Below are positions 22,010 to 29,614 of a stretch of DNA of 64,000 bases, one piece after another (positions within the stretch are counted from its first letter, which is position 1; each line of letters starts with the position of its first letter). A program made the position numbers and the translations under genes. Source of the DNA: Streptomyces sp. NBC_00490 (GTDB taxonomy: Bacteria > Actinomycetota > Actinomycetes > Streptomycetales > Streptomycetaceae); assembly GCF_036013645.1 (NCBI RefSeq), contig NZ_CP107869.1, positions 434,001 through 498,000 on the forward strand, written 5' to 3'. Under the pieces are notes generated by a model. That model was not told where the DNA came from and made no database searches. It worked only from the letters and a program-made list of their open reading frames with translations.

Positions 22010-23367
22010 CGCACCGCGGATCCCGTGTGCTGCACGTCGGCTCGCTGTCCCGGGTCGAGGGTGAGGGCGCGCTGCGCCTGCGCGTCCACGACGGCACGGT
22101 CACCGAGGCGCGGCTGGAGATCTACGAGCCGCCGCGTTTCTTCGAGGCCTTCCTGCGTGGGCGTTCGTACACCGAGCCGCCCGACATCACGGCCCGGGTG
22201 TGCGGGATCTGCCCGGTGGCCTACCAGATGAGCGCCTGCGCGGCGATCGAGGACGCGTGCGGAGTGAGCGTCGATCCGGTGATCCGTGAGCTGCGCCGGC
22301 TGCTGTACTGCGGCGAGTGGATCGAGAGCCAGGCCCTGCACATCTATCTGCTGCACGCGCCGGACTTCCTGGGCCGGGCGAGCGCGATCGAATTGGCCCG
22401 CACGCACCGGGCGGAGGTGGAACGGGGACTGAGGCTGAAGAAGGCGGGCAACTCGCTGATGGAGCTGCTCGGCGGGCGCGCCGTGCACCCCGTGAACGTC
22501 CGTCTGGGAGGCTTCCACCGGGCACCCACCCGCGACGAACTCCGGCCTCTGCATGAGGAGTTGAAGCAGGCGCTCGACGACGCGTGGGACACGGTGCGCT
22601 GGGTCGCGGACTTCGAGTTCCCGGACGCGTGCGTCGAGGCCGATCTGCTGGCGCTGGCCGAGCCGGACACGTACGCCATCGAACGCGGGACGCCGACCGT
22701 GCTGCGCACCGACGGGACCGTGACCTCTTTCCCGGTGCGGGACTTCACCGCGCATGTGGCCGAGACTCATGTGCCGCACTCCACCGCGCTGCACTCCCGG
22801 CTGGACGGTCGGCTGCATCTCACCGGCTCGCTCGCGCGGTTCGCGATCAGCGGGGCGCGGCTGTCGCCCGTGGCGCTGCAGGCGGCCGTGGCGGCGGGCC
22901 TGGGCGATCCGCGGGCGGGGGCTGTGTGCCGCAATCCGTTCCGGTCGATCCTGGTGCGGGCGGTGGAGACCGTGTACGCCGTCGGCGAGGCGCTGCGGAT
23001 CATCGAGGCGTACGCACCTCCGGCCCGCCCCTATACAGAGGTGCCGCCGGTCGCGGGTGTCGGGCACGGCGCCACCGAGGCGCCCCGCGGAGTGCTGTAC
23101 CACCGCTACGAGCTCGACGCCGGCGGCCTCGTCACCGACGCGCTGCTGGTGCCGCCCACCGCGCAGAACCAGGGCGCGATCGAGGACGACCTGCGACGCC
23201 TGGCCCAGCGGGCCATCCGGGAGAACGACCCGGACGACGACGAGTTGACGGCGCTGTGCGAACGGGCGATCCGCAACCACGACCCGTGCATCTCCTGCTC
23301 CACCCATTTCCTCGACCTGACCGTCGTCCGTACGTCAGGAGCCGCATCAGGAGGCTGTGATGTCTGA
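22006..23367 (+). CDS. hyhL: [NiFe]-hydrogenase large (catalytic) subunit
   Basis: A 453-residue catalytic subunit. The N-terminal nickel motif is RVCGICPV at about residue 63 (with SRVEGEG before it), and the C-terminal motif DPCISCSTH is at about residue 424, so all four Ni-binding cysteines are present. About 19 residues follow the terminal His ([19 protein letters not shown]), the tail expected to be removed by the protease at 15687. GTG at 22006 overlaps the hyhS stop. Function: reversible H2 oxidation coupled to NAD(P) through hyhBG. Confidence 0.96.
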   Translation: MTHRGSRVLHVGSLSRVEGEGALRLRVHDGTVTEARLEIYEPPRFFEAFLRGRSYTEPPDITARVCGICPVAYQMSACAAIEDACGVSVDPVIRELRRLLYCGEWIESQALHIYLLHAPDFLGRASAIELARTHRAEVERGLRLKKAGNSLMELLGGRAVHPVNVRLGGFHRAPTRDELRPLHEELKQALDDAWDTVRWVADFEFPDACVEADLLALAEPDTYAIERGTPTVLRTDGTVTSFPVRDFTAHVAETHVPHSTALHSRLDGRLHLTGSLARFAISGARLSPVALQAAVAAGLGDPRAGAVCRNPFRSILVRAVETVYAVGEALRIIEAYAPPARPYTEVPPVAGVGHGATEAPRGVLYHRYELDAGGLVTDALLVPPTAQNQGAIEDDLRRLAQRAIRENDPDDDELTALCERAIRNHDPCISCSTHFLDLTVVRTSGAASGGCDV

Positions 23368-23980
23368 ATCCCCGTACACCGTGAGCGATGTGATGACGCA
23401 CACCGTCGTCGCCGTCGGCAGCGAGGCACCGTTCAAGGAGATCGTCGAGCTGCTCGACCAGTGGAAGGTCAGCGCCGTGCCGGTGCTGGCCGGTGAGGGC
23501 CGGGTCGTCGGGGTGGTCTCCGAGGCCGACCTGCTGCCCAAGGAGGAGGTGCGCGACAGCGACGCCGTCGAGTTCGCCGAGCGCGCCAAGGCGGGTGCGG
23601 TGACCGCGGGCGAGCTGATGAGCGCCCCGGCCGTGACCGTGCATGCCGACGCCACGGTCGCCGAGGCCGCCCGGATCATGGCCCACCGCCACGTCAAGCG
23701 GCTGCCCGTCGTCGACCGGATCGGGATCCTGCAGGGCGTGGTCAGCCGCAGCGATCTGCTGAAGGTGTTCCTGCGATCCGACGCGGAGATCGCCGGGGAG
23801 ATCCGGCACAGCGTCCTGAACCGGCTGCCGGTCACCACCCCGCTGACGGTCGAGGTGAGCGAGGGCGTGGTCACGCTGGGCGGTTCGCTGCCCGAACGCG
23901 GCCTCGAGCCCGTGCTCGCCCGCGCCATGCGGGCCGTGGAAGGGGTGGTCGACGTGCGGGTGGAGCTGACGCACCGGTGA
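23360..23980 (+). CDS. CBS-pair and BON domain protein
   Basis: A 206-residue protein with two CBS motifs ([27 protein letters not shown]...[11 protein letters not shown] and [26 protein letters not shown]...[12 protein letters not shown]) and a C-terminal BON domain ([38 protein letters not shown]). CBS pairs usually bind adenosyl ligands. ATG at 23360 has CAGGAGG upstream and overlaps the hyhL end by eight bases; its TGA overlaps the GTG of hypD. Placed within the hydrogenase operon it may be an energy-status sensor; that role is inferred. Paralogues are at 28871-29602 and 35448-36107. Confidence 0.92.
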   Translation: MSESPYTVSDVMTHTVVAVGSEAPFKEIVELLDQWKVSAVPVLAGEGRVVGVVSEADLLPKEEVRDSDAVEFAERAKAGAVTAGELMSAPAVTVHADATVAEAARIMAHRHVKRLPVVDRIGILQGVVSRSDLLKVFLRSDAEIAGEIRHSVLNRLPVTTPLTVEVSEGVVTLGGSLPERGLEPVLARAMRAVEGVVDVRVELTHR

Positions 23981-25084
23981 AGTACCTCGACGAGTACCGC
24001 GACCCCACGCTCGCCCGGCGTCTGCTGGAGGAGCTGCGGGAGGCCGCCACTCAGCCCTGGCGGATCATGGAGGTGTGCGGAGGCCAGACCCACACCCTGG
24101 TCCGCCAGGGCATCGACGAGCTGCTGCCCGCCGGGATGCGGATGATCCACGGACCGGGCTGCCCGGTCTGTGTGACCCCGCTGGAGACCCTGGACCGGGC
24201 CATGGCCGTCGCCGCCCGGCCGGGTGTGATCCTGACAAGCTTCGGCGACATGCTGCGCGTGCCCGGCACCGACACCGATGCTCTCGCTGCGTGCACGGGG
24301 CGCGGACGTACGGGTGGTCTACGCCCCGATGGACGCCGTACGGCTGGCCGCCCGGCACCCCGACCGGGAGGTCGTCTTCCTCGCGGTCGGCTTCGAGACC
24401 ACCGCACCCGCCAACGCCACCGCGGTCCTGTACGCCGCCCGCCTCGGGCTGACGAACTTCTCCATGCTGGTCAGCCATGTTCTGGTGCCGCCCGCGATGA
24501 CCGCGCTCCTCGAAGACCCGGACTGCGCGGTGCAGGCGTTCCTGGCGGCCGGGCACGTGTGCGCGGTGATGGGCTGGCGGGAGTACGAACCGATCGCCGC
24601 CCGGTACCGGGTGCCGATCGTGGTGACCGGGTTCGAGCCGCTGGATCTGCTGGAGGGCATCCTGATGGCCGTACGGCAGCTGGAATCGGGCCGGTTCGAG
24701 GTGGAGAACCAGTATGTGCGGGCCGTACGCCGGTCCGGGAACACCGCCGCGCAGAACACGGTCCGCGAGGTGTTCCGGGTCACCGACCGTGCCTGGCGCG
24801 GGATCGGGGCGCTGCCCGACAGTGGGCTCGAACTGGCTGAGAAGTACCGGGAGTTCGACGCGACCCGGCGCTTCGACGTCGGCGGACTGTGTCCGGTCGA
24901 GGACGCCGAGTGCATCGCCGGCGCCATCCTGACCGGGGCGAAGCTGCCTACCGACTGCGCCGCGTACGGCACGCGTTGCACACCCCGCCATCCCCTCGGA
25001 GCGCCCATGGTGTCATCGGAAGGCACCTGTGCCGCCTTCCACCAGGCCGGGCGCACCCCCGCTTCCACAAGGAGCCCGACATGA
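23977..25084 (+). pseudogene. hypD: hypD, Fe-(CN)2CO assembly protein, frameshifted
   Basis: Both halves of HypD are clear but in different frames. The first, from GTG at 23977, has [30 protein letters not shown] and [15 protein letters not shown]. The second, from about 24280, has [45 protein letters not shown] sequence and the Cys-rich end [11 protein letters not shown]. The break lies at 24271-24285 (GACACCGATGCTCTCG), consistent with loss of two bases or gain of one. The second frame happens to have an ATG at 24278 without a ribosome site. A true mutation would block hydrogenase maturation; a sequencing error is a real alternative. The ends overlap the CBS gene and hypE. Confidence 0.85.
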
Positions 25085-26115
25085 CCGTCGAGTGCCCCAC
25101 CCCGAACCACGAGGACGAGGTCGTGCTCCTTGGCCATGGCGCCGGCGGCCGGCTCACCGCCGAGCTGCTCGACGACCTGGTCCTGCCCGCCCTCGGCGGC
25201 GCCCCGGGCCCGATGGAGGACGCGGCGCTCCTGCCGGGCCACCGGGAACTGGTGATGAGCACCGACAGCTTCGTCGTCAGCCCGCTGTTCTTCCCCGGCG
25301 GGGACATCGGGTCCCTCGCCGTTCACGGCACGGTCAACGACCTCGCCATGCGCGGTGCGTGGCCGCTGGCCCTGTCCGTCTCCCTCATCGTGGAGGAAGG
25401 GCTGCCGCTGGCCGAACTCCGCACGATCCTTGGCTCGTTGGGGAAGGCCGCGCAGTCCGCGGGGGTGCCCGTGGTCACCGGGGACACCAAGGTCGTGGGC
25501 CGGGGCGCGGCCGACAGGCTCTTCGTCAACACCACCGGCATCGGACGGCGGCACGGCTCGCTGCAGCCGTCCGCCGCCCTGGCCCGCTCCGGTGACGCGG
25601 TGCTGCTGTCCGGGCCGGTCGGGCTGCACGGCACGAGCGTGCTCAGCACGCGTGAAGGCCTCGGCTTCGAGAGCGACATCGCCTCCGACACCCGCCCCCT
25701 GCACCGGCTGGTGCGTGCCCTGGCGCCCATCGGCGCCGACGTCCACGTTCTGCGCGACCCGACCCGGGGCGGTCTCGCGGCCGCCCTCAACGAGATCGCG
25801 CGGGACTCGTCGGTCGCCGTCGAGATCGAGGAGAGCGCGGTGCCCGTGCCCGAGGCGGTCGCCTCGGCCTGTGATCTGCTCGGCCTGGATCCGCTGGTCG
25901 TCGCCAACGAGGGCTGTCTGGTCGCGTTCGTCGCCGGCGATGCGGCCGAGGAGGCACTGGCCGCGATGCGTTCGGCCGAGGAAGGGGCGCAAGCGGTGCG
26001 GATCGGTGAGGTACTGCCCAACGGGCCTCGGGGTCGGGTCACGCTGCGCACGCTGGTGGGGGCTCGGCGCATCGTGGACATGCCGCTCGGGGAGCAACTG
26101 CCCCGGATCTGCTGA
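25081..26115 (+). CDS. hypE: Carbamoyl dehydratase HypE
   Basis: A 344-residue HypE of the PurM/ThiL fold, which dehydrates the S-carbamoyl group received from HypF to a thiocyanate for the Fe cyanide ligands. Motifs: [59 protein letters not shown] and [15 protein letters not shown]. The obligatory C-terminal Cys is the last residue (EQLPRIC). ATG overlaps the hypD stop. It is the last gene of the operon; no hypA or hypB is found in the window. Confidence 0.97.
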   Translation: MTVECPTPNHEDEVVLLGHGAGGRLTAELLDDLVLPALGGAPGPMEDAALLPGHRELVMSTDSFVVSPLFFPGGDIGSLAVHGTVNDLAMRGAWPLALSVSLIVEEGLPLAELRTILGSLGKAAQSAGVPVVTGDTKVVGRGAADRLFVNTTGIGRRHGSLQPSAALARSGDAVLLSGPVGLHGTSVLSTREGLGFESDIASDTRPLHRLVRALAPIGADVHVLRDPTRGGLAAALNEIARDSSVAVEIEESAVPVPEAVASACDLLGLDPLVVANEGCLVAFVAGDAAEEALAAMRSAEEGAQAVRIGEVLPNGPRGRVTLRTLVGARRIVDMPLGEQLPRIC

Positions 26116-26131
26116 CGTCCACCACGCATGC

Positions 26132-26167
26132 GTCCGCCGCCCGGAGTGCCCTCTCCGGACGGCGGAC
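26132..26167 (+). terminator. Hairpin terminator after hypE
   Basis: GTCCGCCG at 26132-26139 pairs with CGGCGGAC at 26160-26167, with an inner CCGG/CCGG pair, 17 bases after the hypE stop. A second hairpin (GTCACGGC...GCCGTGAC, 26170-26198) overlaps the end of the convergent hsp20, so both directions may stop here. Confidence 0.7.
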
Positions 26168-26187
26168 TGGTCACGGCACACTCCTGC

Positions 26188-26610
26188 TCAGCCGTGACGC
26201 ACCTTGATGGTCGTGGTTCCTGTCTTCGTCTCGGGCAGCGGGACGGTGATGGTCAGGACGCCGTCCTTGTAGTCGGCGCTCGCCTCGTCCCCCTTTGCGC
26301 CGGCCGGCAGCCGGACGGAGCGGGCGAAGGTGCCGTAGCGGAACTCCGTGCGGTACTTCTCCTTGGTCTCCTCACCACGCTCGGCGCGCAGGGTCAGCAC
26401 GCCCTCGTCGACCGTGATCTCGACATCCTTCGCGGGGTCGATGCCCGGGAGTTCGGCCCGCAGCACGTACGTTCCGTCCGTCAGGTGCTCCTCGACCCGT
26501 ATGCCGTGCAGCCCGGGGATGCCGTGCGTCCCGGGGAAGCCCGCCTCGACCCAGCCGAACAGGTCGGGCAGCGTCGGCCAGCCCGGCAGCCGCTCGATCA
26601 TGCCCGCCAT
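26188..26610 (-). CDS. Hsp20/alpha-crystallin family small heat-shock protein
   Basis: A 140-residue small heat-shock protein. The alpha-crystallin domain occupies about residues 38-135 (RVEEHLTDGTYVLRAELPGIDPAKDVEITVDEG...YGTFARSVRLPAGA...ADYKDGVLTITVPL), followed by a short TTTIKVRHG tail. Its mycobacterial DosR-regulon counterpart is HspX (Acr). ATG at 26610 has GGAGG five bases upstream. A near-palindromic box is centred 76 bp upstream. Role: ATP-independent holdase. Confidence 0.95.
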   Translation of the reverse strand: MAGMIERLPGWPTLPDLFGWVEAGFPGTHGIPGLHGIRVEEHLTDGTYVLRAELPGIDPAKDVEITVDEGVLTLRAERGEETKEKYRTEFRYGTFARSVRLPAGAKGDEASADYKDGVLTITVPLPETKTGTTTIKVRHG

Positions 26611-26678
26611 GTCTGCCTCCTTCGACGGCGTGTCCTTGTCTTCATTTCCAGCCTCCTCCTGCCGGCCGGGGGTGCCGA

Positions 26679-26692
26679 GTGCCGTTCGGCCC
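26679..26692. promoter_or_regulatory. Candidate OsdR box before hsp20
   Basis: GTGCCG-TT-CGGCCC, one mismatch from the symmetric motif, centred 76 bp before the hsp20 start, in the gap between the Rv1733c-like gene and hsp20. Confidence 0.5.
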
Positions 26693-26746
26693 GACCCCTG
26701 AGCCGGTCGGGCCCTGGCGTGCCGGGCCGGCGTCGTCTCACCCTGG

Positions 26747-27316
26747 TCAGCCGGTCTTGCGTCCCGGCTGTGGGCCGAATCCGGCCCATTCCTTGTCCCA
26801 CTCCGCGAGTCGGCGCCGCTCCAGCCATGCGCGGCCACCCCAGCCGACGAGCACCACCGCAGCGCCCGCGAGCACGGCGGCCACCGTGCCCAGCACAGCA
26901 CCATGCAGCTCGGCCTGCTCCGCGGTCGAGGGCTCCGGCACCAGATGGTCCTCGGTGTCCAGCCACACCTCGGCCGGGCTCCCGGCCCTGCTTCCGGGAT
27001 CTACCCGGGCCACGTCTGTGTGGGCCTTGCCGTCCCGGCCGGTCCAACGCACGGTGGCCCAGGCCCGGTCCCCGTCGCCGCCCTCGGTCACGGACTGCTC
27101 CGCGTTCTCGGTGAGTACGGCCGGCACGGAGTGGCGCTGGGCCCGCAGGCCGTTGATGTCCCGCTCGGCCGCTGGAGCGGTCACCACGCCCACGACCGCG
27201 GCCGCCGCCACGGCGAGCGTCCAGGTCGCGAGCAGCAGCCAGGCCTCGACGAGGTAGCTGCGGCGGCGGAGCGGACTGGGCCTGAGGCGCCACCCCAGGC
27301 GTCGGGTTCCGGTCAT
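26747..27316 (-). CDS. Rv1733c-like two-TM membrane protein
   Basis: A 189-residue paralogue of the protein at 3179-3778. A basic start (TGTRRLGWRLRPSPLRRRS) leads to a membrane helix (AWLLLATWTLAVAAAAVVGVV), an outer domain with WATVRWTGRDGKAHTDVARV and GSRAGSPAEVWLD, a second helix (VLGTVAAVLAGAAVVLVGWG), and a C-terminal WLERRRLAEWDKEWAGFGP. Function unknown; the family is DosR-induced in mycobacteria. ATG at 27316 follows the TGA of the nitroreductase by two bases, so translation is probably coupled. Confidence 0.85.
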   Translation of the reverse strand: MTGTRRLGWRLRPSPLRRRSYLVEAWLLLATWTLAVAAAAVVGVVTAPAAERDINGLRAQRHSVPAVLTENAEQSVTEGGDGDRAWATVRWTGRDGKAHTDVARVDPGSRAGSPAEVWLDTEDHLVPEPSTAEQAELHGAVLGTVAAVLAGAAVVLVGWGGRAWLERRRLAEWDKEWAGFGPQPGRKTG

Positions 27317-27318
27317 GG

Positions 27319-28290
27319 TCACCACCGGTCCAGCAGTTCGATGGGCGCGCGCCGGGGTGTGCTCGCCATCCGGGCGGCGCGACCCAGGCGCAGAACCACC
27401 TGCGGGTACAGGCCACCCATGAGGTCCGTCCGCATCTTTGCCCTTAGCGCGGGCAGTTCGAGGGGTTGCGTGTGGAAGGCCGCCATGACGTCACGGCTCG
27501 CCGCACGCAGCAGGACGCGCTGGAGCGCCTGCCCCGAGCGCAGCCAGTCCTGACGGCTGTCGTACCGGCTGGACAGCACGGCCATCGTGCCCGTCCGCGG
27601 GGACCAGCGCTGCGGTCGGCGGACGTAATACCAGGAAAGGCCGAGGTAGTCGCGGCCGGCCAGCAACGTGCCGTCGGGGTGATGACGGCAGAGTTCGCGG
27701 GGTACTCCGTGCGGTCCGACACAACGCGCCAGCTCGGCGACGTGGCCGGAATCCGCACGATGGGCGTCCTCCGCCGTGCGCACCAGGTGCGCCAACCTCC
27801 GGAGTCCCTCCGGCTCGTCGACGACCCGGAGGATGGCACCCTCGGCCTGGGCGTCGTCGCGCAGATCGTCGAGGAGCGTGCCGGGCACCGGGACCGGCCC
27901 GAAGGGACCGCGGTGAGTGTGCCGGCGGGGCAACGCCCGGGCCAGCAGCGCCTCGTCGGGCTCGGCCTGGGCGTGCGACGCATAGCCCACATGGGCCAGG
28001 TAGGCGGTGTTCCCGGGCTCGGGCAGCAGGTCGACGACCGGCCGGAAGCCCAGCAGCCGCACGGCGAGCCGCGCGTTGAACAGCGCCGCCCCGCAGGCGA
28101 TGACCGCCTCCCGGCCACCCGGATCGGTCAGCATCATCCGCCGCGCGTCGTCCAGGTGCACCTCGAAGCCATGGTCGTGGCCCTCCTCGACGAAGGACCA
28201 CGGCTGGCTGTTGTGCGGCGAGGGCGCCAAGGAGGCGGCGCGGGCCAGGTGGAGAGCCGCGCGGCCGGCGCTGTCGTAGGTCAGGGACAT
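27319..28290 (-). CDS. Acg/Rv3131-type nitroreductase-family protein
   Basis: A 323-residue protein of the large Acg/Rv3131 family. It has APSPHNSQPWSF near the N-terminus, GREAVIACGAALFNARLAVRLLGF, RRHTHRGPFGPVPVP, and a C-terminal half with SGQALQRVLLRAASRDVMAAFHTQPLELPALR and PQVVLRLGRAARMASTPRR. These FMN-fold proteins are strongly DosR-induced in M. tuberculosis; Acg is thought to sequester FMN rather than reduce nitro compounds, from memory. ATG at 28290 has AAGGGCGG upstream. Fourth gene of a reverse operon led by the acyl-CoA-synthetase-like gene. A paralogue is at 42906-43886. Confidence 0.9.
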   Translation of the reverse strand: MSLTYDSAGRAALHLARAASLAPSPHNSQPWSFVEEGHDHGFEVHLDDARRMMLTDPGGREAVIACGAALFNARLAVRLLGFRPVVDLLPEPGNTAYLAHVGYASHAQAEPDEALLARALPRRHTHRGPFGPVPVPGTLLDDLRDDAQAEGAILRVVDEPEGLRRLAHLVRTAEDAHRADSGHVAELARCVGPHGVPRELCRHHPDGTLLAGRDYLGLSWYYVRRPQRWSPRTGTMAVLSSRYDSRQDWLRSGQALQRVLLRAASRDVMAAFHTQPLELPALRAKMRTDLMGGLYPQVVLRLGRAARMASTPRRAPIELLDRW

Positions 28291-28342
28291 GCATCCGCCC
28301 TTCGTGAGTTCCCGGCCCGCAGGACTCCCCCGGCCTGCGGGG

Positions 28343-28849
28343 TCAGTGCTTCTCGTCGGCCACGAGTTCGTCGGCGATCTGTCGCGCCCACTGCTCGATC
28401 CGGTCGAAGTCCCGGAAGTCACCCCCCTTTCCGTTGCGCACGATCATCCGGGCGACCCAGCCCTTCGCGCCCTCCTCCAGGCAGCCACCGAAGGTGATGT
28501 GTCCCCGCGCGTCGAGCCGGGTGATGGCCTTCTGCACACCGGGCACCGGCGGGATGTCCCGTTCCGAGGCCGAGGCGTCGAGCGGGCCGCTGCTGAACAG
28601 CCACAGCGGGAGCCCGGCGAGTTCGCCGCCGTGCCGCCGGACGAAACGGCGGGCGTCCTTGTGCCAGCGTCCGGCGTACAGTCCGCCGCCGAGCACTACA
28701 GCGTCGTACGGCGTCACGCGGGCGACGGCCCCGGCGGGCAGTGCCTCGGCGGTGAAACCCTCCTTGCGCAGCACCGCGGCCACGGCCTCGGCGATCCGCG
28801 CGGTCGATCCGTTCGTCGTCCCATAGGCGACCAAGACCTTGCCGGTCAT
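28343..28849 (-). CDS. Flavodoxin-domain protein
   Basis: A 168-residue flavodoxin-fold protein. The FMN phosphate loop is VAYGTTNGSTARIAEAVAAVL, and VVLGGGLYAGRWHKDARRFVRRH and WLFSSGPLD mark the second and third flavin loops, as in HemG-type and menaquinone-dependent protoporphyrinogen oxidase-like flavodoxins. It could reduce an operon partner or a quinone; not determinable here. Starts 21 bases after the CBS-BON gene. Confidence 0.9.
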   Translation of the reverse strand: MTGKVLVAYGTTNGSTARIAEAVAAVLRKEGFTAEALPAGAVARVTPYDAVVLGGGLYAGRWHKDARRFVRRHGGELAGLPLWLFSSGPLDASASERDIPPVPGVQKAITRLDARGHITFGGCLEEGAKGWVARMIVRNGKGGDFRDFDRIEQWARQIADELVADEKH

Positions 28850-28870
28850 GGCGATCCGCCTCCTCTTCTG

Positions 28871-29602
28871 TCAGATCCTGCGCAGCCAGTCGTCGGCGAC
28901 ACCGTGCAGGGCGTTGTCGTCGGGCCTGAGGTTCGAGTCGTCGAGTCGGTGGGTGAGCTTGTCGACGACGGCGACGACACCGTCCATCTGCCGGGTCATG
29001 GAGACCGCGATCTCCGTCTCGCTCTTGCGTTCCATCTGACCGGAGAGGACCACCACGCCCTCCGTCACGGCGACGTCGATGCCGCGCGGCGGCAGCCACA
29101 GGGCGCGGACCAATACCTCGTCGATCACCTCGGCGCGGATCTCCGCGTCGGGCCGCAGGAACACCTGGAGCAGGTCTCGACGGGTCACGATGCCGACCAG
29201 CCGCTGCTCCTCGTCCAGGACGGGCAGCCGTTCGATGTGGTGCCGGGCCATGGTGCGGGCGGCCTCGACGATGGTGGCGTCGGCGGGCACCGTGATCGGC
29301 GGCTGGGACATCAGCTGTCCTGCCGTGCGGGCCCTGGCCTTGGCGGCACGCCGCCGGCCCGCACGGGTCAGCGTGGCGAGACGGAAGCGCTTCTTCGGCT
29401 CGTACGGGTCCGGCGTCTGGGCCTGCCGGAGCAGCAGGTCGGTCTCGGAGAGGACGCCGATGACCTTCTCGTCCTCGTCGACCACGGGCAGCCCGCTGAT
29501 GCGGTGATCGCCCAGCAGCCGGGCCACCTCCTTGAACGTGGTGCCGTAGGTGGCACGGACGACCTCCGTGGTCATCACGGAGCCGACCTTGTTGTGCTTC
29601 AT
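28871..29602 (-). CDS. CBS-pair and BON domain protein
   Basis: A 243-residue protein with two CBS motifs (VGSVMTTEVVRATYGTTFKEVARLL...VIGVLSETDLL; AGQLMSQPPITVPADATIVEAARTM...LVGIVTRRDLLQVFL) and a BON domain (IDVAVTEGVVVLSGQMERKSETEIAVSMTRQMDGVVAV). A basic linker (RAGRRRAAKARAR) between the motifs is longer than in its paralogues. Mycobacterial counterparts include the DosR-regulated CBS protein Hrp1. Overlap-free, 12 bases from the upstream gene. Confidence 0.92.
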   Translation of the reverse strand: MKHNKVGSVMTTEVVRATYGTTFKEVARLLGDHRISGLPVVDEDEKVIGVLSETDLLLRQAQTPDPYEPKKRFRLATLTRAGRRRAAKARARTAGQLMSQPPITVPADATIVEAARTMARHHIERLPVLDEEQRLVGIVTRRDLLQVFLRPDAEIRAEVIDEVLVRALWLPPRGIDVAVTEGVVVLSGQMERKSETEIAVSMTRQMDGVVAVVDKLTHRLDDSNLRPDDNALHGVADDWLRRI

Positions 29603-29614
29603 GGTTGTCCCTCC

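Noticed and set aside
24271..24285. Programmed frameshift in hypD
   Set aside because: No slippery heptamer or downstream stimulatory stem is evident, and hypD is not known to use one.
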